A stretch of 34,891 nt of DNA from Candidatus Avimonas faecium (GCA_904419005.1 CAJFQI010000023.1:1-34891); one strand, 5' to 3'. Shown: positions 7,542-15,732, counted from the first letter of the stretch. Numbers and translations are program-made. Notes: a model not told the origin generated them from the sequence alone.

Positions 7542-8477
7542 ATGGCATTGCATAGAAATATCCTCAGCGTGACTTTGAACCCGTCGATTGACGTTACCCT
7601 GTGGACGGACGGCCTTCATCCCGACAAGGCCAACCGTGTGCTTGACGAGATGCGGGAAGTAGGCGGAAAAGGCATCAACGTATCGCGGGTGGTGCATTCC
7701 TTCGGGCAGGAGACCCTCTGCATCGCCGTGGCCGGGGAGGACAACTGCCGGGAATTCGCCGGTTATCTTGAGCAGGAAAGCCTGCGGTATGAGTTTATTA
7801 AGATTGAGGGGGCGGTCCGGGAGAACCTGACCATCTGCAGCGAAGGGCAGACCCTGAAGCTCAACCGTAAGGGGCCGTCCCTTTCCGAAATGATGATCGG
7901 CGCCCTGATGGCGCTGATCCGCACCCGGATGCGGCCCGGGGATATCGTGGTCTTTGCCGGCTCCCTGCCGGAAAACGTCTCGGTACAGGATTATGTAGAG
8001 CTGATTTTGGCCGTGAAAAATGCGGGCGTGCTGGTGGCGGTTGACAGCGACCTTCTGTCGCTGGAGGATTACCACCGCATTTCCCCTTGGCTGATCAAGC
8101 CGAACATCCACGAGCTGCGGCATATTGTTGAGGTAAAGGGCACCACCATTGACGACGTGGCCGATGCGGCGTGCATCCTGCGGGACAAGGGCGTTGAAAA
8201 CGTGGTGGTGTCCCTCGGGGGCAACGGCCTGATCTGTGTGTCCGGCGAACGGACGGTGCGCGCCACCGTCCCGCAGGTAGAGGTCAAATCGACCGTTGGG
8301 GCGGGGGACAGTGCTCTGGCCGGCTTTATCGTTGGCTATGTAAAGGGGTACGACTTGGCGGAGTGCGCCCGCTGGGCGGCGGCCTGCGGGACGGCCTGTG
8401 CAATGCGGGACGGGACGCTGCTCGCCACCAAGGAGACTGCGGCCGCCTTGCTTGACCGCGTTGGCATTGTCGAATAA
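7542..8477 (+). CDS. PfkB-family hexose-phosphate kinase, 1-phosphofructokinase type
   Basis: The protein belongs to the ribokinase/PfkB superfamily and most resembles the 1-phosphofructokinase / tagatose-6-phosphate kinase branch, which phosphorylates a sugar phosphate with ATP. The N-terminal TLNPSIDVTLW motif (family signature TxNPAxD), the GGKGINVSRVV signature near residue 45, and the C-terminal anion-hole/catalytic motif VGAGDSALAGF support this. About 311 residues is the normal size. No fructose PTS component or FruR-type regulator is nearby, so fruK versus lacC cannot be decided. The ATG at 7542 has its purine-rich element almost touching it. TTG at 7548 lies 6 nt after agaggg and may be the true start. 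Confidence 0.88.
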   Translation: MALHRNILSVTLNPSIDVTLWTDGLHPDKANRVLDEMREVGGKGINVSRVVHSFGQETLCIAVAGEDNCREFAGYLEQESLRYEFIKIEGAVRENLTICSEGQTLKLNRKGPSLSEMMIGALMALIRTRMRPGDIVVFAGSLPENVSVQDYVELILAVKNAGVLVAVDSDLLSLEDYHRISPWLIKPNIHELRHIVEVKGTTIDDVADAACILRDKGVENVVVSLGGNGLICVSGERTVRATVPQVEVKSTVGAGDSALAGFIVGYVKGYDLAECARWAAACGTACAMRDGTLLATKETAAALLDRVGIVE

Positions 8478-8521
8478 AGGCGGACGCAAAGTGCGGATCA
8501 ACTCCGGAAAGGGTGCTGAAT

Positions 8522-9130
8522 ATGCATATTTCGCGTTTTTTAAAGACGGTCCTTTATGCGGCGCTGGCTTTGGTGCTGACCTTTGTTTCCACCATGCTGC
8601 AGCTGGGCTTTCAAAGCCCGGATACCCTATCCGGCGCGTATTTCCAGTCGGACCTTTATCTGTTTGTGGCGGCGGCAGCCTGCCTGGGCACAGCGGTGTA
8701 TTCCTACCGTGCATACACCAGCCGACACCGAGAGCATACGAGCGATTCCCTTTTCCTGCTGATCGTGGGTATTGCGCTGATGATCGCGGCAGTGGTGACG
8801 GTGGTCAGCTTCGGCGGGCTGGGGGAGGAGTTCACGCAGACGGGCTATACGGCGGCGAATGTCAATATTTTGCTGATGACGGCCCTGCCGCTGCCCTTTC
8901 TGATCCGTGCCTTTGTGCTGGCGGCGTCCTGCGGCCGGCATGAGCCTTCCCGCCGCATCCCGGCAGTGGTTGTCTGCGGCGTCGCTACGCTGGCGCTGAT
9001 CCTCAGCATTGCCCTGGGCGGGATGATGCGGCTGATCCATTATTCGGGCTCGGCAGAGGAAGGCTCTGCTTATGATTCCTACACGTCCGACGGTGTGTAC
9101 ACGCAGGACGAGGGTGGCAAAAGCATATAG
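8522..9130 (+). CDS. Five-helix integral membrane protein of unknown function
   Basis: I do not recognise a family. The 202-residue protein has five predicted transmembrane segments at about residues 8-28, 44-62, 77-99, 113-136 and 147-169. A short Ser/Tyr-rich tail with several acidic residues follows (YDSYTSDGVYTQDE). No catalytic or transport signature is visible. The ATG at 8522 lies 9 nt behind an aaagg element; a GTG at 8513 would overlap that element. It follows the PfkB-family gene after 44 nt in the same direction and may be transcribed with it, but nothing else links the two functionally. Confidence 0.75.
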   Translation: MHISRFLKTVLYAALALVLTFVSTMLQLGFQSPDTLSGAYFQSDLYLFVAAAACLGTAVYSYRAYTSRHREHTSDSLFLLIVGIALMIAAVVTVVSFGGLGEEFTQTGYTAANVNILLMTALPLPFLIRAFVLAASCGRHEPSRRIPAVVVCGVATLALILSIALGGMMRLIHYSGSAEEGSAYDSYTSDGVYTQDEGGKSI

Positions 9131-9409
9131 CATCAGCCGGCTTGCCGATATAGGCATATGGCGCATCGCCATTCATCCGGAGGCAGTCGCTTGACCCAAA
9201 GGGCGGACGGCTTTCCCGCCGGGACATATGCGGAAAGCAGCCGCCCGGACATCGCCGCCCCGGCCGCTGGATTGCGTTCAAGGCGGCGGTCGATAAGGCG
9301 CTGCAATCCGGATAAGCAAGTCAGCGCGGCGGGGACGGACAAGGGGCGCAGCCCTTCCGCCTCTGCCGCGCTTTTAAAATCATGGATGAATGCCTGACAA
9401 CGGGAAAGG
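9131..9409 (+). other. Intergenic stretch without a supported gene
   Basis: These 279 nt separate the membrane protein from the methyltransferase. Open frames of about 79 and 110 codons cross it on the two strands, but both are rich in Arg/Ser/Ala/Pro with no motif. Only a TAAAAT-like -10 at 9375-9380, without a matching -35, hints at a promoter for the next gene. Confidence 0.5.
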
Positions 9410-10198
9410 ATGAGGCAGCAGATGACGCAGGAAAAAAGCGGCGGATTTGCTGTGGAAAAATTCACCGGTAAATCGGATTTATATCAAAACAGCCGTCCCG
9501 GCTACCCGGCGGGATGCTACGACTTCCTTATGCAGGCCGCCGGGCTTCAGCGGGGGGATGCAGCGGCGGACATCGGCGCAGGGACCGGGATTTTCAGCCG
9601 CGGGCTGCTGGAACGCGGGCTTTCGGTATACGCGGTGGAACCCAACGCGGATATGCGGCAGGAGGCGGAAAAAGCCCTTGCCGGCTTCAAGGGCTGGCAT
9701 TCGCTTCCGGGCACGGCGGAGCGTACCGGCCTTCCCCGCCAAAGCGTGAAGCTGGTTACGGCGGCCCAGGCGTTCCACTGGTTTGAGCCCGCGGCTTTCC
9801 GGAACGAATGCCGGCGTATCCTCCGGCCGGACGGCTTTGCGGCGCTGGTGTGGAACCACCGGGATCCGGATAGCCCGCTGGTGCGGGACAATGCCGCGGT
9901 ATGCCGCCGGTTTTGCCCGGAGTTTTCGGGCTTCAGCGGCGGAACCGGCCGCGGGGACAGTGCCGTTGCGGATTTTTTCCGCAACAGGGAGTTTGCCGTC
10001 CGGCGGTTTCCCAACGACCTATCCTATACGCTGGACGGCTTCGTAGATAGGAACCTCTCCTCCTCCTATGCGCCCAGGCCGGGCGATGGGGGCTACCAGC
10101 CGTTTATAGAGGCGCTGCAAGCCCTTTTCCGCCGGTATGCTAAGGATGGGAGGCTGCGGCAGCCGAATGTGACCTGCTGCTACATAGGGCGGGTGTGA
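9410..10198 (+). CDS. Class I SAM-dependent methyltransferase (type 11-like)
   Basis: This is a soluble Rossmann-fold methyltransferase of 262 residues with substrate unknown. Motif I, ADIGAGTGIFSRGLLERG, begins near residue 53. The acidic strand end VYAVEPNADM follows, then post-motif VTAAQAFHWFEP, which is characteristic of the small-molecule methyltransferases often annotated as Methyltransf_11. RILRPDGFAALVW is the usual strand-5 motif. The N-terminal segment KFTGKSDLYQNSRPGYP is also typical of this subgroup. The ATG at 9410 almost touches its gggaaagg element; the in-frame ATG at 9422 is 12 nt from it, so the first four residues are uncertain. A strong terminator follows at 10307-10346. 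Confidence 0.85.
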   Translation: MRQQMTQEKSGGFAVEKFTGKSDLYQNSRPGYPAGCYDFLMQAAGLQRGDAAADIGAGTGIFSRGLLERGLSVYAVEPNADMRQEAEKALAGFKGWHSLPGTAERTGLPRQSVKLVTAAQAFHWFEPAAFRNECRRILRPDGFAALVWNHRDPDSPLVRDNAAVCRRFCPEFSGFSGGTGRGDSAVADFFRNREFAVRRFPNDLSYTLDGFVDRNLSSSYAPRPGDGGYQPFIEALQALFRRYAKDGRLRQPNVTCCYIGRV

Positions 10199-10306
10199 CT
10201 CGGCAAGCCGGCGGCGGAAAACCGTCCGTGCCCGGATAACGGCTGCGGATGAGGCCCGCCTCGCGGCTTTCGTCCCACCTTAAAGTGCACGAAATACGGA
10301 AGGACT

Positions 10307-10346
10307 GCCCGAATGCCGTCGCTGCGGCATCGGGCGGCCTTTTTTT
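10307..10346 (+). terminator. Rho-independent terminator after the methyltransferase gene
   Basis: gcccg-a-atgccg (10307-10318) pairs with cggcat-cgggc (10325-10335), 11 bp with a single bulged A and a 6-nt loop, followed by ggcc and seven T residues. It separates the methyltransferase from the sigma factor gene. Confidence 0.88.
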
Positions 10347-10405
10347 GTGACAAGGAAGAGCAGAAAAAAGAAGCCCTTTTGTCCGAAAAAGGCTTCCTCA
10401 TGCGT

Positions 10406-10411
10406 TATACT
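10406..10411 (+). promoter_or_regulatory. Possible -10 element of the sigma factor operon
   Basis: TATACT lies 24 nt before the sigma factor ATG. No standard -35 is seen at 16-18 bp, where the sequence is part of a gaagcc/ggcttc hairpin at about 10370-10397. A predicted ECF factor may use its own promoter type, so this call is tentative. Confidence 0.3.
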
Positions 10412-10435
10412 GGTAGAGGAGAGAACGGGGGAGGG

Positions 10436-10993
10436 ATGTCCGCCGTGCGGGATAACCAGGAAATCAACAATGCCTGTGAACGGGCGATTGCCGCCGTTGC
10501 CCAGGGCGACAAGCAGGCGCTTGGCGTGCTTTACGACCAGATGGCGCGCGCCGTGTTTTCCGTGGCCTACGGGATTACGGGCGTGTATCAGGATGCGGAG
10601 GACGTGCTGCAAAACACCATGATCGGGATTGCCGTCCATGCCTGCACCTATCGCCGGGGCGGCAACCCCAGGGCCTGGATCCTGGCCATCGCCCGCAACT
10701 GCGCCGTAGACTTGGTACGCAGGCGGCAGCGGGAAGCCGCCGTGCAGGAGCCCTCGCCGCAGGAACGCCTTTTTGACCAATCCTATCTGCCGCGGTGGGA
10801 GGTTATGGACATGCTGCGCCTGCTGGAGCCGGAGGAGCGGCAAATCGTGGTATTTCATCTTTATGCGGGGCTGCGCCATCGGGAAATTGCGGGGATGCTA
10901 CAGCTCAGCCACGCCAACGTCCAGAAAAAGTACCAGCGGGCGCTGAAAAAGCTGCGGGTCTATGTTGAGGAAAACGGAGGTGGCCGTTCATGA
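10436..10993 (+). CDS. RNA polymerase sigma factor, ECF-like (sigma-70 family)
   Basis: The roughly 185-residue protein has only the two domains of an extracytoplasmic-function sigma factor. Region 2 (about residues 28-95) contains LYDQMARAVFSVAYGITGVYQDAEDVLQNT and RAWILAIARNCAVDLVRR. Region 4 (about 120-180) has LEPEERQIVVFHLYAGLRHREIAGMLQLS and the recognition helix HANVQKKYQRALKKLR. There is no sigma 1.1 or 3 domain. The start is uncertain: ATG 10436 lies only 2-3 nt after a gggggaggg element, whereas GTG 10445 has about 9-11 nt. The stop overlaps the next ATG by 4 nt (ATGA), so the two genes are translationally coupled, as is usual for a sigma factor and its anti-sigma partner. Confidence 0.88.
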   Translation: MSAVRDNQEINNACERAIAAVAQGDKQALGVLYDQMARAVFSVAYGITGVYQDAEDVLQNTMIGIAVHACTYRRGGNPRAWILAIARNCAVDLVRRRQREAAVQEPSPQERLFDQSYLPRWEVMDMLRLLEPEERQIVVFHLYAGLRHREIAGMLQLSHANVQKKYQRALKKLRVYVEENGGGRS

Positions 10994-12468
10994 AAACCGG
11001 GCAAGAGAAGGAAATCGCGCGGATCCTCCAGCAGCTGGACCAGGCGCCGCTGCCGGATAAGCAGGAGTTGCTGGCAGCCTGTCCGGAACCCATCCGCACG
11101 CAAAGGCCGCCGGATGCTCCGGCTGCAAAGCCACGCGGCGTCCGCTGGCGCCCCCGTACCGTCTGCGCGGCGGTTTGCGCGGCGGCTGTCCTTCTGCTGG
11201 CCGGAGGCCAGGGGGTGCGCGAGTTATACCGATATAGAGCTGCTGCGGACTTAGGGGCGGAGCGCATTTCTCTGAATATTTGCCTGAGGCAGTATTCCGC
11301 CGCCGAGGTACAGCAAGGCGGCGAAGGCGGCGTCCTTGAAAAAAAGGTGGATGGGTACGCCCTGCCGGCTGAAGATACCGATGCTGGCTGTGCCGATTTT
11401 GAGCAATGGAGTGCCAGCCAGGAGGGAAAAAAGGGGCAGGAGGGCGCCGTTTATAGTGATTACTCCCTGAGGGTAGACAGCGACTTAATTGGAACGTTTA
11501 CCAGCGTTTTGGAAAAGAGCGTGGATGGGCAGCCTGTATGGACCCGGGAATTCCACGAGCGCTATATTGCAGGGTATATTGAAGCGGAAAGCGCGGTCGT
11601 TGTGTACGGAAACGCAACGGAGGAGAGCGGGGGCGCAGCCTGGGTAGCCCTGCTGGATGCCGATAGCGGGCGGTTCTTGTGGAAAGAAGATCTCCAAAGC
11701 AAAGCACAGGCCGATAAGGCGGTCATCCACTCCGCCCAGGGTACGATATCCAGCGTGGATATTTTTAGCAGCGGCGAAGGATTCCTCCGGCTGGATCGGT
11801 ATGACGGGGAGGGAAACCTGCTTCTCTCCAAAACGTCAGAGGTTGCGTGGGACGGACGAGTCGAGAAGGCCGTCCAGGTAGGCGGCGGCTATATCATCCA
11901 ATGGATTGATTATTCGGGGGTTAACGAATATTCTCGGCTCTTTTGGCTTGACGGCGCCGGCATGGTAACTGGCGCCGTGCAGTATGAAGCGGACGACATG
12001 TATTATCATATTACGGATATGGTGGAATTTGAGGGGAAGCTGTATCTGAGCGCTTATGCCTTCCCGATAGAGGGCAACATCAGCCGGGAGATCAATGCCG
12101 TTTTGAACGCCTTTGGCCAGGAGTATTCCAACAGCAAAGAATTCTTTCAAAACGAGGAATCCATTGACAAGGTGCTGACGCCGCTGACGAGGGAAAATTA
12201 TACCGCCGTGCTGCTGGTCTGCGCTCCGAAAACCGGCACGCCGCAGGCGGTCTATACCGTAGACGGCGGGATCGGCGGCGGGCTGGATTTGTCCGATGCA
12301 GGCCAGTTGATCTGGAATGTGGAAAGCCTGTCAGCCACCTCGTATTCCCCCTTTACCTCGGCGTATACGATACAGGGGGCCTGCCGCGTCTACCAGGCGG
12401 TGATCGGCGGAAACGGCAGCCTGAAAAGCTGGAAGGACAGCGGCGAGCTCACCGCCTTTTACCGTTGA
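10990..12468 (+). CDS. Single-pass membrane protein, probable anti-sigma factor/sensor partner
   Basis: I do not recognise a named family. The 492-residue protein has a charged N-terminal part of about 56 residues, one transmembrane helix at about 57-73 (TVCAAVCAAAVLLLAGG), and an outside domain of about 400 residues. This outside part contains repeated beta-rich segments with aromatic/Asp-Gly turns, for example AWVALLDADSGRFLWKEDL and SRLFWLDGAGMVTGA, which suggest a beta-propeller or PQQ-like repeat fold. Coupling to the sigma factor by an ATGA overlap suggests that the short cytoplasmic segment binds the sigma factor and the outside domain senses a signal. The HxxxCxxC zinc motif of many anti-sigma factors is absent. 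The role is inferred from context and topology only. Confidence 0.65.
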   Translation: MKTGQEKEIARILQQLDQAPLPDKQELLAACPEPIRTQRPPDAPAAKPRGVRWRPRTVCAAVCAAAVLLLAGGQGVRELYRYRAAADLGAERISLNICLRQYSAAEVQQGGEGGVLEKKVDGYALPAEDTDAGCADFEQWSASQEGKKGQEGAVYSDYSLRVDSDLIGTFTSVLEKSVDGQPVWTREFHERYIAGYIEAESAVVVYGNATEESGGAAWVALLDADSGRFLWKEDLQSKAQADKAVIHSAQGTISSVDIFSSGEGFLRLDRYDGEGNLLLSKTSEVAWDGRVEKAVQVGGGYIIQWIDYSGVNEYSRLFWLDGAGMVTGAVQYEADDMYYHITDMVEFEGKLYLSAYAFPIEGNISREINAVLNAFGQEYSNSKEFFQNEESIDKVLTPLTRENYTAVLLVCAPKTGTPQAVYTVDGGIGGGLDLSDAGQLIWNVESLSATSYSPFTSAYTIQGACRVYQAVIGGNGSLKSWKDSGELTAFYR

Positions 12469-12556
12469 CCGTTCCGCCGTAGAAAATCCCGCCTTCATGC
12501 ACGGTCGCCCGGTGAGGGTGCGGGAACAGCGTCCGGAGGATACTATAGGAAACCGG

Positions 12557-12594
12557 CACAGGGCCGATGCAGGCAAACCTGCATCGGCCCTGTG
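12557..12594. terminator. Perfect 17-bp inverted repeat between convergent genes
   Basis: Arms 12557-12573 (cacagggccgatgcagg) and 12578-12594 match perfectly around the loop caaa. It stands in the 171-nt gap between the membrane regulator (plus) and the lipoprotein gene (minus), where a bidirectional terminator is expected. Neither flank has a good T run, so termination may rely on the stem alone or on Rho. Confidence 0.55.
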
Positions 12595-12639
12595 ATTCTT
12601 GGTGTTGGAAATCGCACGCCGCGGACGGGGGAGAATGCC

Positions 12640-13179
12640 TCATCCCCCTGCCGCCCCGGTCAGGGCAAAGTTGGAAAATTCCGCGGTCAACCCCATAGCG
12701 GGGATATTCAGGGAAAGCAGGCTGCCGGTTTCCGGATCGGAAACCAGGATGAATTCCCCCTGAGTGATGCTGCCGCTGGTGGCCAGCCCTTCCTGCGTCT
12801 GCGCACGTTCCTCCCGCTGGCCAATGGCGGCGTCCAATGCGCTGAGTAGCCCCTGACCCAAGGCGCTTTCGGGGAGGGCGGAGGGGTCAACGCCAAAGGA
12901 AAGGCCGTGGATCTTCATGGTAATGCTTTCCCCGTCCCATTCCATAGACAGCCCGTTGAGGGTGGACGGCTCCGTGATCTCCAGCAGCAGGGAGCCGGCG
13001 GACCGCCGGGTGAGATGCCCTTGGATGTCCATCTCCTGATATTGCACAGCAATATCGCATTCAAAGCCGGCAGTGACCGGCTCCTGCGCCTCCTTTTCCC
13101 CGGGCGAACAGGCGGGAAGGAAAAGCAGGGCGGCGCAGAGCAGCATGGAAAGGGCGGCGCGGGCCAAACGGCGAAGCAT
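12640..13179 (-). CDS. Secreted lipoprotein of unknown function
   Basis: A 179-residue protein has a clear lipoprotein signal: positively charged MLRRLARAAL, a hydrophobic stretch to residue 21, and the lipobox LPAC with lipidated Cys24 followed by SPGEKE. The mature part (about 155 residues) is beta-rich, with alternating strands such as FECDIAVQYQEM, SLLLEITEP, EWDGESITMKIHGL and GEFILVSDPETGSLLSLNIP. This pattern is loosely like the LolA/LppX-type half-barrel fold, but I cannot confirm a family. An aggag element lies about 10 nt before the ATG. It follows the NAD(P)H-hydrate repair gene by 12 nt, so the two are probably one transcript. Confidence 0.75.
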   Translation of the reverse strand: MLRRLARAALSMLLCAALLFLPACSPGEKEAQEPVTAGFECDIAVQYQEMDIQGHLTRRSAGSLLLEITEPSTLNGLSMEWDGESITMKIHGLSFGVDPSALPESALGQGLLSALDAAIGQREERAQTQEGLATSGSITQGEFILVSDPETGSLLSLNIPAMGLTAEFSNFALTGAAGG

Positions 13180-13191
13180 GGGCTTCAGCTC

Positions 13192-14763
13192 CTATTTTTC
13201 CAGTTTAAAAAACAGCGCGCCCAGCTCGTTGATCAGGTCGGTGGGGAGCATCGCGTGCTGGGACAGCCGCTGCGCGGCGCGGTCCCCTGCCGCTCCGTGC
13301 AGGAAGACGCCGCATAGGGCCGCCTGCCGCGCCGGCATCCCCTGCGCCAAGAAGGAAGCGATCATCCCCGCCAGGACATCCCCGCTGCCGCCGGTCGCCA
13401 TCCCCGGGTTCCCGGTCGGATTGGTCAGCACCGCCTCCCCCGGCGAGGCGATCACCGTCCGATGGCCTTTCAGCACGACCGTGACGTTGTGCTCCTCGGC
13501 AAAGCGGCGGGCGACGTCCACCCGGTTTGCCTGGATTTCCGGGATGCTCAGCCCGGTCAGGCGGGCCATCTCGCCGGGATGCGGGGTTAGGATCAGAGGG
13601 GCGCGCACTGTTTTCCCTATAGATATATGCCGCGCCGCGATATTTATGCCGTCTGCATCAAGCACCATCGGCCGGTCGGAGGAGGCCAGCAGGTCAAGCA
13701 CCAGCTCCTCTGTCCCGGGGCGCTGCCCCAGCCCGCAGCCGATCAGCAGGGCGGACGCCTGGGAGGCGCGTTCCCGCAAAAGGGCGCGGTTTGAGAGGGA
13801 GAGATCCCCTTCCTGCGTTTCCTCAAGCAGGCAGAACACCGGCTCGCACAGGCGGGCGGCCGCGGCCGGATACAGCGAGCGGGGGAGGGCGGCGGTCAGC
13901 AGCCCCACCCCGCAGCGCAGCGCCGCCTGCGCCGCCATCATTGCCGCGCCGAGCATCCCCGTGCTACCGCAGAAGCACAGCAGCTTTCCGTAGTCGCCCT
14001 TGTTGGCGTCCTCTTTCCGGGGCGGGAAGCAGGGGCGCACCATATCCCAGTCGATCACCGTCCGGTCGGGGCCGTAGGGGGCCAGCAGGGCGGGGTCAAT
14101 CCCTATATCCGCCACAAGGACTTCTCCTGTGAACGGGGCGGCCCCCGCGGCGGCCAAGCCGGTTTTGGTTGCGGTAAAGGTCACAGTGAGGGCTGCGCGC
14201 AGCGTGTCCTCGTCCGCTTGGCCGGTATCGCCGTTCAGCCCGCTGGGGATATCGATCGCTACGATAGGGGCCGGGGAAGCGTTTGCGACCCGGAACAGGC
14301 TGCGCAGCGGGTCGGGAAGCCGTCCGTGGAAGCCGATGCCGTAAACGGCGTCTACGATCAGGGCCGCCTGCTTGACGCTGCTGGCGGCAATGTAGGGCTC
14401 GGTGTCAAGGCCGACTATCCCAATATCCAAGGTGCGCAGGCGGGCAAACATCTCCTGCGCGTCTTCCGTCTGAGGCTGCCCGCACACCAGGACCAGGGTC
14501 ACGGCGGCGCCCTCGTCCTGGAGCTTTCGGGCGATGACGAAGCCATCCCCGCCGTTGTTGCCCTTTCCGCAAAGGATGGCCACCTGCCGACCGGCGAGAG
14601 GGTAGCGCCGGCGGATCTCCTTGGCCGCTGCGCTCCCCGCGTTTTCCATCAGGCGCAGATAGTCCAATCCGCCTTCCACCGCCGCCTTCTCTACCTCGCG
14701 CATCTGCGCGCAGGTGAGGGCCTTTGCCAACAGGCCTGCGCTTTTTTCTTTGTCTGTTTCCAT
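13192..14763 (-). CDS. nnr: Bifunctional NAD(P)H-hydrate epimerase / ADP-dependent NAD(P)H-hydrate dehydratase
   Basis: This is a cytoplasmic metabolite-repair enzyme that converts damaged NAD(P)H hydrates back to NAD(P)H. The N-terminal epimerase domain (about residues 15-225) has the signature CGKGNNGGDGFVIAR at 65-79 and VDAVYGIGFHGRLPDP. The C-terminal ribokinase-like dehydratase domain (about 240-515) has LLIGCGLGQRPGTE, LTPHPGEMARLTG and the ATP/ADP-site motif GGSGDVLAGMIASF. At 523 residues it is the usual length for the fused YjeF_N/carbohydrate-kinase form. An aggaggaagcacct element precedes the ATG. The lipoprotein gene follows after 12 nt. The gene upstream on the same strand is cut off by a terminator at 14834-14860, so this unit needs its own promoter, which I could not identify. 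Confidence 0.95.
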   Translation of the reverse strand: METDKEKSAGLLAKALTCAQMREVEKAAVEGGLDYLRLMENAGSAAAKEIRRRYPLAGRQVAILCGKGNNGGDGFVIARKLQDEGAAVTLVLVCGQPQTEDAQEMFARLRTLDIGIVGLDTEPYIAASSVKQAALIVDAVYGIGFHGRLPDPLRSLFRVANASPAPIVAIDIPSGLNGDTGQADEDTLRAALTVTFTATKTGLAAAGAAPFTGEVLVADIGIDPALLAPYGPDRTVIDWDMVRPCFPPRKEDANKGDYGKLLCFCGSTGMLGAAMMAAQAALRCGVGLLTAALPRSLYPAAAARLCEPVFCLLEETQEGDLSLSNRALLRERASQASALLIGCGLGQRPGTEELVLDLLASSDRPMVLDADGINIAARHISIGKTVRAPLILTPHPGEMARLTGLSIPEIQANRVDVARRFAEEHNVTVVLKGHRTVIASPGEAVLTNPTGNPGMATGGSGDVLAGMIASFLAQGMPARQAALCGVFLHGAAGDRAAQRLSQHAMLPTDLINELGALFFKLEK

Positions 14764-14833
14764 AGGTGCTTCCTCCTGCTTCCTTCTGTTTTCCTCGCCT
14801 TCCGTACTCCGCTATGTCTTTTTACTTCCGGCG

Positions 14834-14860
14834 AAAAAGGGGAAGGCGTCGGCCTTCCCC
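14834..14860 (-). terminator. Rho-independent terminator of the minus-strand membrane protein gene
   Basis: Read on the minus strand, ggggaaggc and gccttcccc form a 9-bp stem (14860-14852 with 14847-14839) followed by ttttt (14838-14834). It begins 6 nt after the stop of the gene ending at 14867. Confidence 0.88.
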
Positions 14861-14866
14861 TGCATG

Positions 14867-15442
14867 TCAGTTTTCCCCGTCTTCCTCCGGCTCCTCGTTC
14901 TGCGCCTGCGGAAGCTCCCGCAGCTTCTTTTTGGTTTCCCGCTGAACCAGGGCGGACAGGCCGATGACCAGCGCATCCAACACCCGGCGCTCCGGCTGGA
15001 AAATCACCAGCGTATGGCCGCTTTTTTTGCTGCGGTAGGTGAAGCACCACAAACCTTCCTCCTGCTCGGAGGGGGCGGCCACCACCTTTCGGTCAAACGG
15101 GCGGGCGGCATAGGCTGCCGCATTGTAGGGCTCCAGCACCTCAAGCTTATTGCCGACGACTGAGACGACCCGCCTGCGCTTGCGGCGGGCAATGATCTGG
15201 TCAATATCAATGTCCCCGTTGGTCACGCTGTATTCGTACTCCACGCTCTGGTTGGTAATCAGCCACCACTCAAGGTAGCCAAGGCCGACGATCACGATGG
15301 CCGCCAGGAAGCCGGCAAAGGCGAATAGCAGCGGTACAAGAAAAATCAAAATTAAAACGCAGACAAGGAGGGATCCGCCGATGATCGCCCATTCCTTTCC
15401 GCCTTTTTTCTTCGCCACGATTTGTTCCACAAACGTATCCAA
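14867..15442 (-). CDS. Two-helix membrane protein, DUF6106-like (unknown function)
   Basis: The 191-residue protein starts MDTFVEQIVAKKKGGKEWAI and has a pair of closely spaced hydrophobic helices at about residues 20-60. These are followed by a soluble domain with SVEYEYSVTNGDIDIDQIIARRKRRRVVSV, a pattern I associate with a small Clostridia-specific membrane family (DUF6106), though I cannot verify this without a search. The tail is acidic. The TTG at 15442 was chosen because aaggag lies 9 nt before it and the N-terminus then fits the family; the frame continues upstream to 15508 but across the promoter region. A promoter and a terminator of its own mark it as a single-gene unit divergent from rpsB. 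Confidence 0.72.
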   Translation of the reverse strand: MDTFVEQIVAKKKGGKEWAIIGGSLLVCVLILIFLVPLLFAFAGFLAAIVIVGLGYLEWWLITNQSVEYEYSVTNGDIDIDQIIARRKRRRVVSVVGNKLEVLEPYNAAAYAARPFDRKVVAAPSEQEEGLWCFTYRSKKSGHTLVIFQPERRVLDALVIGLSALVQRETKKKLRELPQAQNEEPEEDGEN

Positions 15443-15549
15443 ACAAAACAACTCCTTCGTTTTCGGCCGGGTCGAAATGGCTTGGCCCCGTCCCGCTCTC
15501 TTCGCCAAACGGCGCTTCCTGCGGCGCGCCCTTGGCCGAATCCGTTGGC

Positions 15550-15579
15550 ATTATAGCACGAATGCCAGGAGGAATTCAA
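15550..15579 (-). promoter_or_regulatory. Predicted promoter of the minus-strand membrane protein gene
   Basis: On the minus strand TATAAT (15555-15550) has TTGAAT (15579-15574) 18 bp upstream. The distance to the TTG start is about 108 nt. Confidence 0.5.
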
Positions 15580-15703
15580 CGGATAAGCGGCGGTTAACTG
15601 TGAATTTTACGTAAATTTCGCGGAAACTGGGCATAGGAATTCCGCCAATCGGAGAAAACGGCGGGTTTCGCCCCGTTTGCTCCAAATTTTTCACAGGCAT
15701 TGC

Positions 15704-15732
15704 TTGCAAAGACGGGAAATGCGTGGTATAAT
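15704..15732 (+). promoter_or_regulatory. Strong promoter of rpsB-tsf
   Basis: TTGCAA (15704-15709) and a perfect TATAAT (15727-15732) are 17 bp apart, with an extended -10 TGG. The -10 lies inside an inverted repeat gtggta-taa-taccac (15723-15737). This fits a heavily used ribosomal protein promoter. Confidence 0.75.

Noticed and set aside
7278..8714. Minus-strand frame of 478 codons opposite the PfkB-family gene
   Set aside because: It is antisense to a clear kinase gene and is rich in Pro/Arg/Gly without motifs.
9158..9397. Plus-strand frame of 79 codons between the membrane protein and the methyltransferase
   Set aside because: It has no good ribosome binding site, is rich in Arg/Ser/Ala, and overlaps an equally poor minus-strand frame.
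13073..13993. Plus-strand frame of 306 codons opposite nnr
   Set aside because: It is a shadow of the NAD(P)H-hydrate repair gene; Ser/Pro/Arg-rich.
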